Below, piece by piece: positions 24,262-34,400 of a stretch of 64,000 nt of DNA. A model generated the notes under the pieces. It made no database searches, was not told where the DNA came from, and was given only the letters and a program-made list of their open reading frames with translations. Every line of letters starts with the position of its first letter. Position 1 is the stretch's first letter. Source of the stretch: Fragaria x ananassa (Eukaryota; Streptophyta; Magnoliopsida; Rosales; Rosaceae). Made by a program: the position numbers and the translations under genes. The stretch is from the NCBI GenBank assembly GCA_034370585.1, contig CP139768.1:18624501-18688500 (forward strand), written 5' to 3'.

Positions 24262-25029
24262 ATGGGAAAGAATATCAATGGTACTAGTACTGCAGATTCA
24301 TCAGGAGTGTGTGAGAAACTCTTCAGTGCCATTACAGCCAGTCCTGCTTTTCAGACAATCCGCCGACTCTCCTCACCTGCTAGAGATCGTTCCCCACTGG
24401 CAGACCGCAATCATGCTGCAGGAAAGAAAATAATTGACATCCAAAGCAAACCTCAACAACCCAACAAGTCAGTGAATCGAGTGATTCAGGTTCCCATCAA
24501 GTTTGAAAAGACAGAAGTTCTGCAGCCTGCTAGTACTCCAAATGAGAATGGAGGAAAGTTGTTAACCTCACACAAGGCTGCTGCTAAGATTGAACCTGAA
24601 CCGGCAGAGGTGGCCCGAAAGAAGGTAATTTCTATTGAACACATTACTCATGACCAGGGGGGAAAGAAGGAGAAGCAGAAGTCTAAGTCCGAGTCATCAC
24701 TGGTAAAAGGAGCAGCTGGGAAGGGGCAACATATCAATGCTGCTATGGAAGTTGAGAAAGCACAGCAAGTACAAGTTAAGAATGAAGGTAAGAAACATGC
24801 AGGAGGAGTGGATATCAATGATAAGGTTTCACAATATATCACTCAAGCTAAGATTAAGATCAGAACCATGACATCAAAGAAGATACAAGATTCTGATAAT
24901 GAGGGTAATGATGGTGGTAAGGACGTCCACTTTTCTAATTTTATTGAACGTGCGAAAAATAAATTCAAATCTAGCACATCAAATGTTGGTGGTACCGGAA
25001 AGACTGTCTCGTTTAAGAGAGATCAGTAG
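24262..25029 (+). CDS. Uncharacterised basic, low-complexity plant protein
   Basis: Single-exon frame of 255 aa from the ATG at 24262 (MGKNINGTS); the frame is open slightly further upstream but without an ATG. The product is hydrophilic and Lys/Ser-rich, with no signal peptide or membrane helix. The N-terminal part has CEKLFSAITASPAFQTIRRL followed by an SP-rich RLSSPARDRSPLADRN segment that looks like a phosphorylation target. The C-terminal third has two similar basic helices: VSQYITQAKIKIRTMTSK and FSNFIERAKNKFKSSTSN, ending in TGKTVSFKRDQ. This shared xFIxxAKxKxR pattern suggests an internal repeat or a short plant-specific motif. A TATA box lies upstream. I do not recognise the family and assign no function; it is probably a real gene. 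Confidence 0.7.
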   Translation: MGKNINGTSTADSSGVCEKLFSAITASPAFQTIRRLSSPARDRSPLADRNHAAGKKIIDIQSKPQQPNKSVNRVIQVPIKFEKTEVLQPASTPNENGGKLLTSHKAAAKIEPEPAEVARKKVISIEHITHDQGGKKEKQKSKSESSLVKGAAGKGQHINAAMEVEKAQQVQVKNEGKKHAGGVDINDKVSQYITQAKIKIRTMTSKKIQDSDNEGNDGGKDVHFSNFIERAKNKFKSSTSNVGGTGKTVSFKRDQ

Positions 25030-25870
25030 CACTAGAGAGCTAAACAAGACTGAAGGTTCAACTGTTTGGTTGATGGGTTTATTAATAACAGTGGTGTTGA
25101 TGTTGGTGATGAAGTAATTTGTGTGTGCATTCGTTAGTGTAATATATGTATAATGAAACTGAGACATCAGTTACCCCTGGTGACTGAGGATAAGATGAGC
25201 AATATATGTGTGGGCTACTGTATCTGGTTTATGATGGTGATATTAACATAATTATCTACATTTGATCTGTTTTGCTCATTTAGTAAATCTGCATTAGTTC
25301 GCTAGAAAAAAAATATATAGAGAAATCGCAAATAAATGTCGATGCAGTATTAGTAGAAGAAAAACATGAGGTTGCTCGGTACATAACTCCAGTGTTGAGC
25401 CATCTACTTCCATCTTCAAACGCGCAACACTAAAGACCTGCAGTCCAAGATACCCCAGGAGTCCAGGATAGATCAGCTGGGAGTTACATTTTTTGTATGC
25501 TTCAAATTTCAAAACATCAGGAATCACAGTAAGTCAATTTTCACACTATAGTTGGCCTCATCCATATTGCTTCTCGCAATTGTTTAAGAAAAGTTTCTAG
25601 CTAGAACTCCAGACTAAAGCATTTTTATAGATACAAATTCTGTAAGTACAAAAATAGGAGTATAAAGCAACTTCCCGTTGCCAATGTAAGATAAATATAG
25701 CATGGGAGCAGTCCATATTTCCATTTCAATGCAAGAATAGAATTGCATTTTCTCCCAAGCAGTTAGGTCCACCTGCAACACAACCTTGGATTGGAGAAGT
25801 AATCCCATGTTAGTAAAACTGTAAAACAGAAGAATGAAAAATAAGAGGAAAAGAACAGCAATGCGCCCTG
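25030..25870. other. Intergenic, no gene recognised
   Basis: AT-rich 3' flank of the unknown gene and upstream DNA of the RPA-like pseudogene. No open frame that I can support and no element boundaries. Confidence 0.4.
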
Positions 25871-25879
25871 ACTTCGTTT

Positions 25880-26600
25880 TGTTTGTTAATTGTTGCTGCG
25901 TGTCGTCCTGGTCTTCTTCCACAAAGACCTAACGTGTCTTCTCTCCGACGAAGAGCGTCGCCATCTGTTGTTCCTTTGTTTGTACCTCCGCCGTTCCTTT
26001 CTTTCTGTCCATGTCTCCATATAAAGCCGGCAGCTCAATCTAAGCCCAGACCCTTTGCTTGCTGTTGTTCGTTCAATAGGTCTTCTCTCTGTTCGTTCAA
26101 TAGGTCTTCTCTTTTCCCATCCCCATTTCACTTTTACTGATCCATTTGGGTTTTTGGTTTACCTAAGTCTGATTCATTCATTTTGTTTTCCATTGTTGGT
26201 TTTGTATGCCGCTAGATGTTCCAGGTGGAATTAGAGACCAAAGCAAGGATTGCAGGACGATCTAAAACTCAGGTATTTGAGTTTCTTCTTCTTTGATACT
26301 TGATTTCCATATTCTGTTTTTTCAACCAACCTTGGGGTTTTTCTTTTAGTGATTTCGGTCAATGTTTTTTGTTTTGAACGGAAGCCTGCAACTGCAGAAG
26401 GCGCTTTCTCCACGACTATTGTTCAGTTATCAATTGCTCTGACAAAACTTTCAGCTTTTTGGCAATCGGTTTTTGTATATCCTCTGGGCATTTCTACTGT
26501 TATACAAATTCAAGCCATAACCAAATACTGTTGCATGTCCTATCCCTGTTGATCTTTTTTTAACATTGCTAATCTTTGCAGGCAAATCCCGCTCTGTAGC
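25880..26600 (+). promoter_or_regulatory. Old promoter and 5'-leader region of the RPA-like pseudogene
   Basis: Contains a CATATAAAG TATA-like site near 26019, a pyrimidine-rich stretch with a duplicated GTTCAATAGGTCTTCTCT (about 26070-26115), and an exon-like block 26224-26273 with a following GTATTTGAG donor. This fits an untranslated first exon joined to the coding exon that begins just before 26602. Evidence is positional only. Confidence 0.3.
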
Positions 26601-26753
26601 CATGTCAACACTCCGGGTCCGTGACATCCAGCCTACAATGGGTGACATCAAGATAAAAGTTCGTGTGTGTAGGATGTGGAGAGGAAAAATGCACAGACCT
26701 GTGGAAAAACCAGAGGGTTTAGGATGTGTGTTGGTCGACGAACATGTAATTTC

Positions 26754-27464
26754 CAGGGTTCTAAAACGTGGCCGCCCAGCCCGCCTAGGCGGCGAGTACT
26801 CGCTGGGCAGGGCTTCTCCTTGGAGAGGAGGGCTTCCAAGGCCCAATTAGGCGGTGGGCGAATTAGGCGGCCGCCTAGGCTCCCTGGGCGGTCTTGGGCG
26901 GTCTTGGGCGGGTCTGGGCGGAATAAATTTTTTTTTCGGAAGTGGATTGTTGATGGTGGTGATGATGAAGATGAGTCGGATATTACTAGTGTGGAAGGAG
27001 AGACTTCGGAAGTGGATAGTGCACCTAGGACGAGAAGTCCTAGGAATGTGGTGATAAGAGAACTTCATGATGAAGATTTTGTTTCAGATGATGACACAGA
27101 ATATGGAGGAGAAGAAGAGGATATTGAGTTTGAGTTTGAGGTCGATACCGAACGAGTCGTAGAGAGCTATGGAGAAGAAGAAATAGAGATTTAGACTTCC
27201 TTTTATTCTAGTACTTTACATTTTGGACTATTTTGATTTGTTGAACTTTGAACTATTTTGAAATTTGATGGTTTGTATTTTTTTTAATTTATATGATGAC
27301 TTGGTGAGTATTATGATTTATGATTTTATATAATCATTCAATATAAATAATTAAATATAAATAAATATTAAATTATTCGAATCCGCCTACAAGGCCGCCT
27401 AGGCCCCTGGGCGCTCCAAGGTACCCATCCGCCCGCCTAGCGCCTAGCGAGTTTTACAACCTTG
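26754..27464. mobile_element. hAT element remnant (711 bp)
   Basis: Ends CAGGGTTCTAAAAC and GTTTTACAACCTTG with a perfect 8-bp target duplication GTAATTTC (26746-26753, 27465-27472). Unusually GC-rich ends built of GCCGCCTAGGCGG-type motifs, which form many small palindromes. The centre still encodes an acidic tail like the C-terminus of hAT transposases. It is a deletion derivative of a larger element. Confidence 0.85.
26937..27194 (+). pseudogene. Acidic C-terminal tail of a hAT transposase (fragment)
   Basis: A frame of about 85 codons rich in Asp and Glu: VDGGDDEDESDITSVEGETS, then ELHDEDFVSDDDTEYGGEEE, ending EEIEI and TAG at 27192-27194. Acidic tails of this style end many plant hAT transposases. 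The zinc finger, catalytic core and dimerisation domain are gone. It is inside the 26754-27464 element, which supports the reading; alone it would be hard to assign. Confidence 0.5.
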
Positions 27465-27535
27465 GTAATTTCTATACACTGACCTGTTTATATGACATAC
27501 GGATTGTTTTCATTTAATGATCATATTAACTAATC

Positions 27536-28409
27536 GGGTGTTGCTATATGTACCCAGTAAATTTTTAAGTACACCCAATAATTTTCCAATAATACCCTTT
27601 CGTTGTTAAATCCAAAAAAATTCACGCCTAAAACTCAAACCACAACCCAATCTCTCTCTCTCTCTCGTGAATAAGGAGGAAGTGTAAGCTTTGGGAAGGG
27701 AAGAATCTTCTTCCACATTTTTCCAATAAGAGATGCTCAAATCTTGTTCATCAAAACTGGTTTCTGGAAATTTACAAAATTCAATCTACCTTATGTAATT
27801 TCGCAAAGGCATCAACGACAAAGATGAACCATACGGGCCACCGACGGCGACTGCCCTCCTGGACTCACCCAACTCGCTCATTCAACTCACCTCCCTCCTT
27901 TCTTCTTCTTCACCACCTTCTGACCCGGCTCGGATCCGAATTACAGACATTGTCCCCGAAGCATCACTGACACCGTGTGCATCAGCTCACCCACCCTATC
28001 GCCGCCGGCACGCTAGAACTTAGAACCCTCCAAACGAGATCAGGAAACTTGCAGCCAAGTTCGTGCTCAAACCAGATGCTTCGAAGAAAAACAAAAAACC
28101 CCCAACAAGCAGGGAAACTGGGATTTAGAGGGTACCAGAATTTTTGATGGTTATATATAAACACACATCATGTGTCTGTGTGTATCTAATTTTGATGATG
28201 GGTTCTAGTTTAAGGTTTTGCTCGGATGAACAACGTGTTCAAGTTGGTCGGCTGGGTACTTTAGAGAATACTGGGTTTAGGAGTTTCAAGTTTGATAGTT
28301 TGTTTTGTTATAATCTTAATTATTATGACTGTTAGTGTCATTTTACATTCAGATAAAATTATTTTGCTGGGTCTATATAGAAATTTGTTGGGTACATATA
28401 GCAGCACCC
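27536..28409. mobile_element. MULE-type MITE (874 bp)
   Basis: TIRs of about 50 bp, GGGTGTTGCTATATGTACCC at the left and the complement of GGGTGCTGCTATATGTACCC at the right. Flanks TAACTAATC (27527-27535) and TGACCAATC (28410-28418) match at 7 of 9 positions, consistent with an aged 9-bp Mutator-type duplication. The interior has a GC-richer stretch (27820-28100) that may be captured host sequence, unrecognised. Confidence 0.72.
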
Positions 28410-28732
28410 TGACCAATCCCTATACATATATGCAGGGTGATTTGATTCATGCTTAGGTCAAGGAAGCTGACGTTGAGGATGTGTTAGCTAAGATGACAGA
28501 ACAATGTGTCTACGAGATAACTAAATTTAGTACCATGAACAATCAGGAGGCACACAAGGTTGTTCCACACGTAGCATAGCTCCTGTTCAACAACAAAACT
28601 GTGTTCGAACAAATAATTGATGGAGTGTGCGAATCTGCGATACCTACACATTGTTTTCATCTGATGGACTACTATGAGCTCTCAGCACGTGAAAACAACA
28701 ACAACACACACAACATATATATATATATATAA

Positions 28733-29135
28733 AGGGCTCTTTCATTAAGTGATCTTTTATTTTGGTTTATACGAGGGATTATGGATTACACAAACTTTTC
28801 GATCACAAAATCACATCTCCACTGTTTAATATGTTGTTCTATATGAGTAGATCAATTCTACAAATTTTCATTCAGCCAATTTGGTGATCGTTAAAATGTC
28901 GAACAAGATTAAATCAATGAACGAACCAAATCTGCCAAACATGAACCGTTCATGTTTATAATTATAAATCGTAGTTTTGAATGCCTTAACGATTACCAAA
29001 ATTTCTGAAAATTTGCAGAAGTGATTTCCTCATATAGAACTACATATTGAACGGTGGAGATGTGATTTTGTGATCGAAAAGTTTGTGCAATCTCTCATCC
29101 CTCATATATTAAAAAAAAATCCCTTAGTAAAAGGG

Positions 29136-29138
<3 letters not shown>
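28733..29138. mobile_element. Foldback MITE (about 406 bp)
   Basis: Almost the whole element is an inverted repeat: AGGGCTCTTTCATTA at the left pairs with the complement of the right end (AGGGCCCTTTTACTA), continuing through the shared block ACAAACTTTTCGATCACAAA into both arms (about 160-bp arms). It sits in a TA-repeat, so the target duplication cannot be read. No coding capacity. Confidence 0.75.

Positions 29139-29201
<63 letters not shown>
29138..29201. repeat. (TA)n microsatellite
   Basis: About 60 bp of pure TA dinucleotides directly abutting the foldback MITE, whose other end also lies in TA repeats (28715-28730). The MITE probably inserted into a TA tract. Confidence 0.95.
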
Positions 29202-29204
<3 letters not shown>

Positions 29205-29390
29205 AATCTCTAGAACTATGCAACTAAATTCAGTGTTCATCAGGAACCACCAATTCACTACGGCCAACATGTGTGATTTGAATATTCCGCTGTTACGTAC
29301 CCATATGTCTTGCATTGAAAACGTTACAATTTTGGTGCGTTAGATGTAATTAGACGCTTGGAGACGGTGCGTCCAGTTAAAGACGTCACC

Positions 29391-30387
29391 ATTGATGGCA
29401 GATTGACAAAAAGAAAAGGGAACTCAAATTACAGAACACTAGGTACCAAATTTCTCATTCAATAGACCCCAGCCTTAATAATGTTGAGTAATTTAGTTCT
29501 CAAAACCTCAGTTGTGTCCTGGTTTAGTTTTTTTAATTCATTGAATGTACTATGATAACAAGCAAAACAACATCTGTGTCCTCGCAGGAATGAAGATCTG
29601 GAAGTTGCACTTACTTTAGGGAGACTTGGCACCTGGCGTTTAGTCCGACAAGGTTCGTCAGATACCCCCTCCAATTGTCATGGTTATCACAGGCACAAAA
29701 GTGAGGACTTCCTCATGTATGAACAAATAACAATTTCCTCAACTATATCACGTCATTGTTTGTTTTCAGATAATTGTTATTGTATTTGTGATTTCTTTTA
29801 GGAAACAAAAACAAACTAAAACTTATTCTAAGCAAACATGCAACCCTAATCTTTCAATTACGTCCTCACTCACTTAGATTATTGGTGATGTTTATTTTTC
29901 AGACGGAATAGTACTTTTTAAAAAAAAATTATTAATAACTCACACACCCTACATATGTGAAGGAGATTTAAACCCATGATGTCAAAGCTGTCAGTTAAAC
30001 ACCTTAACCAACCAAGTCACAGCTCATTAACAGAATAATACTTTACACAGACATGCATTTTCTTCGACCCAAATATTCCTGAAGTAAACATGTAAAGTTA
30101 AGCTACAAATGGGCCTCGACTCTACACTTGTTAACCTTGTCAGACTGAAAGCCAAGTGCCAAGTCTTCCCAAAGTGCAACTTCCAGATCTTCATTCCTGC
30201 GAGGACAATGTTGTTTTGCTTGTTATTATAGTACATTCAATGAATTAAAAAAACTAAACCAGGACACAACTGAGGTTTTGAGAACTAAATTACTCAACAT
30301 TATTAAGGCTGGGGTCTATTGAATGAGAAATTTGGTACCTAGTGTTCTGTAATTTGAGTACCCTTTTTTTGTCAATCTGCCATCAAT
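29391..30387. repeat. Large inverted repeat (arms about 260 bp, loop about 480 bp)
   Basis: 29391-29655 is complementary to about 30133-30387 over nearly its whole length with few mismatches (ATTGATGGCAGATTGAC ... outer ends; GACTTGGCACCTGGCGTTTA near the loop). The loop contains a SINE inserted later. No target duplication was found at the outer ends. Could be a MULE-type MITE or a local inverted duplication; a transcript would fold into a long hairpin. Confidence 0.8.
29918..30032 (-). mobile_element. tRNA-derived SINE, copy 1
   Basis: Read on the minus strand: TGAGCTGTGACTTGGTTGGT at the head, A-box-like GGTTGGTTAAGGTG, then a degenerate B-box region (GGGTTTAAATCTCC), then a short 3' tail of A/T. 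Flanked by a 12-bp target duplication with one mismatch, GAATAGTACTTT / GAATAATACTTT (29906-29917, 30033-30044). Shares sequence and orientation with copy 2 at 32029-32150. Confidence 0.8.
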
Positions 30388-31776
30388 GCTTGTTTGTTAG
30401 ATAAGAGTCTTGGAACTTTGGGTAGTAAACTAACTGAGCTCACAGCCAACTCATTTGCCATCCTCCATTAGTATACATGAAGCTGAACATTATGGTCATG
30501 TTACCCACCAAGTGACCCAACTGCTCATTCAAACTCTCGATCTTCCTGTGCTTCACGAAATATCATGATTCCTGACTTGTGATACTTGTGATCACATTTT
30601 TTTCTCCCACTTGAACCAGTCTGTTTTGTTGCTTGATAATAAATACTGGACCCTATAACAAACTCTTTGTCCTTGAGCTGAAGGTGACTCACCCTTGTTG
30701 AAATGTTGAATGTTGCTTAATCACAATGGGGCAGACCTGCCCACTGCCGGAAGGTCGGACAAGTAGGTGGACCTTACGTCCTTATGGCAGGAATGCCGGG
30801 ACCGAAGCTCCAATGGACGGTGGTTTTAAGGTAGCAAAATACTATAGCTAATACGAATATTGATTTGTAGAGAATGTTTGACGATATTTAAGTAGAATGA
30901 TCTCCTAAATAATTTGCTACATATGAGAGTTTGGCCAGTGTGGCCAAGCTTTGATCTTTACAGATCTCTTGAATTGAATTCTTGCCTGGCGGCATTGAAC
31001 ACCGTCTTAGTCCATAACCATGTTTTGCTCTTCCCCGTTATTTAATTCTTATACGACTACAAACTTAGAATCATTTTCTATACAAATAATTCCCATGTTT
31101 TCCAGTTTTGAAATATATAGCGACTCTTTTGTATCATTTAGGTGTCTCTTGTAGAAATTTTCAAAGTTGTGTTTGTCCGAGGCCCCCAGCAGCATATATA
31201 ACGGCATATACTACAACCCATTCACTATATATAGGCAAATAATTGCTAGCTACGCCTCCTTGTGAGCTAAGACTAATCCTCCGTTGATCTGTTTGGCATT
31301 ATTGTGATTCTGTTGGACGTCAAAACCTAAACTGTTTCGATGTAATTGACAGAGAGTGCTAGCTATCTCCTAGGGTATCCGGCCACAACAAGCAATTCGG
31401 CTAACGGTCTCCATTTTGTGGGTTGGTTGCGATCTGCAGCTTGCGTCAGTTTTGTTGGCGAGCTGGGAGACTTGAATGATCATCGGAGAGTCGATTTCGG
31501 GGGTTTTCGGGTTGGTGTTGTCACTGTTGTGACACTTTCTTAATCGGAATTCGATCTCATTTCGATCATGACACTGTTGTGTGTACGTAATTGATATGAC
31601 TATAAATGCTCAAGTGATCGAATTCGGTAATGTTATCAAGAGGCCACACAAAGCATGCATGCTGAAGTATACGTGGGTATGAGGAGGGCAGCAGCAATAT
31701 AAGTTATATAACAACAAACTGCCAACGACATTAGACTGAGAATTATCATGTCATTTTCAGGAAACGAAGATCAAGC

Positions 31777-31835
<59 letters not shown>

Positions 31836-32011
31836 CATCGATCAAAGTCGTCAAGTAAATTAATCAAAAGTTATCAAACTAAACAAGTATTGTTTCTTGT
31901 TCATTCCACGCATATGGTGTCCAAATTAATTAAAACCAATATTATGTATTTTGTATGATATAGTTCTTACTTTTTTCAAAGTTATTAGTGGCTGGCGAGT
32001 AGAGGGAAAGT
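30388..32011. other. Intergenic, AT-rich, no gene recognised
   Basis: Unassigned DNA between the inverted repeat and the second SINE, with a long (AT)n tract at 31781-31825. The short open frame at about 31346-31543 has no features that I can support as coding. Confidence 0.4.
31781..31825. repeat. (AT)n microsatellite
   Basis: About 45 bp of AT dinucleotides followed by a short CACACACA run. Confidence 0.95.
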
Positions 32012-32028
32012 AGAAACACAATTCTATT

Positions 32029-32150
32029 TTATTTTTTTAAAAAGCTTTTTATTAATAACTCACACACCTTACATATGTCGTGAGGTTTGAACCCATGACC
32101 TCAAAGTTATCAGTTAAACATCTTAACCAACAAAATCACAGCTCACTGAC
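32029..32150 (-). mobile_element. tRNA-derived SINE, copy 2
   Basis: Minus-strand SINE with head GTGAGCTGTGATTTTGTTGG, B box GGTTCAAACC intact, and an A/T-rich tail. Flanked by a perfect 17-bp target duplication AGAAACACAATTCTATT (32012-32028, 32151-32167). The perfect TSD and intact B box make it younger than copy 1. Confidence 0.88.
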
Positions 32151-32167
32151 AGAAACACAATTCTATT

Positions 32168-32843
32168 CTTTTCATTAAACATTAGGTCAATATATACATG
32201 AAACAATAGAAATAATAATCATACATATACAGCATGCGTGAGCCTGCTGAATTTTCTAATGATTGAAACGCCTAGCTTTCACAATTCAACATTGACGTAC
32301 ATTGTATACATGGACGGGGACTAATGATCTTAATTTGAGATACATAATATATGTGACGTGGGATGTACGTATGATGCCACAACTCTATATATAATACATG
32401 CTTAGCAAATCCCCACATAAGCACATATATAATCGATCATAGTGTAAGATATTTGTGAAAGTCAAATTGATTACTTAAACATATATGTTACATCATATTG
32501 AATTGGAAGCATGATCGATCACCAAGCTAGCTAGCTAGGTCTTAATTAGGTCGATGAAGAATTATAAATACAACGTACAGAGATCCATGAGGGAGTTCTA
32601 TATGAAAGAAATGAAGCAAGAAAAATTGGTAGCTAGAAAAGGCTTTAATCATATGTAACCTAACTATTAGGCGTCTATGTAAAGGGTTTGTGACTTTCAG
32701 ATACCCTAATCTTGAGGGAAAACTTTTAGGGTTTCTCTTCTTCATCAACTTAATCATTAAAGTCATGGGGACATAACATATGGTTTTTTTTTATTAATTC
32801 GATGATTAGACATAACATATATATAGTTGGTAGCTATATATTT

Positions 32844-32885
<42 letters not shown>

Positions 32886-33250
32886 CTGTTTAATTACTTG
32901 TCCGGTGGCCTGTGTAAAATGATCGATGTTGATATGCTTCGACAGATTTGTTGTCATGCATATGTATAATGATCGAAATGCCTTTGCCCGTTGAGACCAT
33001 GCCAATTATGCAAACACGTACTGTTAACTATTTGTCACTAGCTAGCTTAATCAGGTAGATAGATCTTGCAAGAAAATAAGAGTACTCCAAAAAAATTTCA
33101 TATTTGCCGTAATGCTGCTTGCAGATAAATGGCTTATGAGGGTCTGTGATTTTGCCTTCCGGTCCACAAAATCCTGATAGTGATATCAGGAAACAAAAAT
33201 TACTGAGAGAGAGAAAGAGGGCTAGCTAGCTAGGAGGTACTAGAAAGTAT
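32168..33250. other. Intergenic, AT-rich, no gene recognised
   Basis: AT-rich DNA with many GATC/CTAGCTAG-type motifs and an (AT)n tract at 32845-32879. No supported gene or bounded element. Confidence 0.4.
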
Positions 33251-33255
33251 ATATA

Positions 33256-33726
33256 TGTTAGTAGATAACCAAAATACTTGGTTAAGCCGAGAATAAGGTA
33301 CAATTACTCGGTCGAGACAGCCCTGGTGAGCCATTCACAGACATCTAAAGAATGAAGGACCGGTAACAAACCGCTTGCCAAATTCACTCTAGCGGCAAAA
33401 CACCCCCAAAAGGGGAGACACTCCAAAGGATGGCAAGAAGTCCCACATTGGAGACTTAGGCAAAGGTACCCAAGCTTGGCCTATAAAACAAGCTCAACTT
33501 ATCATAAAAGGTACACACTCACATATACTCTCTCTCTCTCTTTCACTCTTCTACTCGTACAAGTGCTCAAAGCTAACTTAAGCATCGGAGAGTCGAAGAC
33601 TGGGCCACCCCAGTCCCGACCCCGTGACGCTGTCGTTTGTGCAGGTACCGAGTAAAAGACCGCAAGAATTCTACTTCGCTCCGCCTCGCGACCCCTTCCC
33701 GACTCGGGACGAAGCAGGTAGAAACA
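33256..33726 (+). repeat. 5' LTR of the TR-GAG-like element
   Basis: 471 bp, TG...CA. Contains a TATAAAAC box near 33482 and a CT-rich initiator-like stretch at 33520-33545, the usual U3/R layout. Closely similar to the 3' LTR with scattered substitutions and small indels. Confidence 0.92.
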
Positions 33727-33755
33727 ATTGGCGCTAGAAGGAGGGCGCCTATCTT

Positions 33756-34400
33756 GTGGAACTCCCATTTGCCTCGGCACTCAGCACCATAGTGGAGATC
33801 ATTGATGACCCCGTGGACCCTGGAACTCAATTGGAACCTCAACCCGGCGACACATCCCTTCCCCAAACCAGCAGCCCAGCCCCCATTAATCATCCCGACC
33901 CCGCCACAGCCCTTGAAATCCTCAAGCGGAACTTCCATGCGTTCCGCGAGCAAACGGCAAAAGAAATGGCAGAAGTGGAAGCGTACCGGGTACGCATAGC
34001 TGAGTTGGAGAAAGAGCAATTCTTGCTCCGCGCCACGTTAGAGCATCGTACCGTGTACAACGATAGCTTGGATCGCGCGGCGCGAATTGCCGGGACCCCG
34101 GATTCTCTTCAAGGCCAGACTGGTTCCATGCTCCCGGGAGGGCCTAGCCAGATCGTATACATGTCCCATCCCCTAACCCACCCCTCATTTCCACTCCCAG
34201 CAACCCAACCATCTCCAATCCTCAATGACTCCCCTCTGCCACATCAACCTACTCCATCTGCCCAACCTATCTCCACTTCAACCACTGCCAACTCTCCCAA
34301 CCCACCTCTTGACATGCCAACCCGCCTACTGCTCCAACTTAGCCAAACTGTCACGCAGTTAGCCTCACAGGTTGAAGGCGTCGAGAGTCGCGGGGACTGA
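33756..34400 (+). CDS. Gag-like N-terminal frame of the TR-GAG-like element
   Basis: A 214-codon frame open from the primer-binding region; the first in-frame ATG is only at about 33966 (MAEVEAYRVRIAEL), so the true start is uncertain. It has an acidic, Pro-rich opening, a predicted coiled coil (LEILKRNFHAFREQTAKEMA to about LEKEQFLLRATLEHR), a Pro/Thr/Ser-rich linker, and a final helix MPTRLLLQLSQTVTQLASQV. This is the typical layout of the front part of plant Ty3/gypsy gag, without the retrotrans_gag core or a zinc knuckle. The stop lies inside the first minisatellite unit, suggesting that the repeat array replaced the rest of gag-pol. Confidence 0.6.
   Translation: MELPFASALSTIVEIIDDPVDPGTQLEPQPGDTSLPQTSSPAPINHPDPATALEILKRNFHAFREQTAKEMAEVEAYRVRIAELEKEQFLLRATLEHRTVYNDSLDRAARIAGTPDSLQGQTGSMLPGGPSQIVYMSHPLTHPSFPLPATQPSPILNDSPLPHQPTPSAQPISTSTTANSPNPPLDMPTRLLLQLSQTVTQLASQVEGVESRGD

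Larger units (their letters stand above)
26602..28695 (+). pseudogene. Replication protein A 70-kDa-like (OB-fold) pseudogene, split by two transposons
   Basis: Exon 26602-26745 encodes MSTLRVRDIQPTMGDIKIKV, then CRMWRGKMHRP and GLGCVLVDEH, the first OB-fold strands of plant RPA1-like/DUF223-type proteins. The next exon starts at 28436 after a TATATGCAG acceptor, in matching phase, with GDLIHA, then VYEITKF and a typical FHLMDYYEL. It has two in-frame TAG codons (28454-28456 and 28577-28579). The intron now holds a 711-bp hAT element directly at its donor and an 874-bp MULE-type MITE. The sequence dissolves after about 28695 into TE DNA, with no later RPA exons. Relatives include host RPA subunits and Helitron-carried RPA genes; the intron structure favours a host-type gene. 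Confidence 0.72.

Noticed and set aside
29124..29315. Frame with an Ile/Tyr repeat tail
   Set aside because: Translation of the (TA)n microsatellite.
33573..34019. 148-codon minus-strand frame over the 5' LTR and gag
   Set aside because: Antisense to the LTR and gag-like frame; no independent support.
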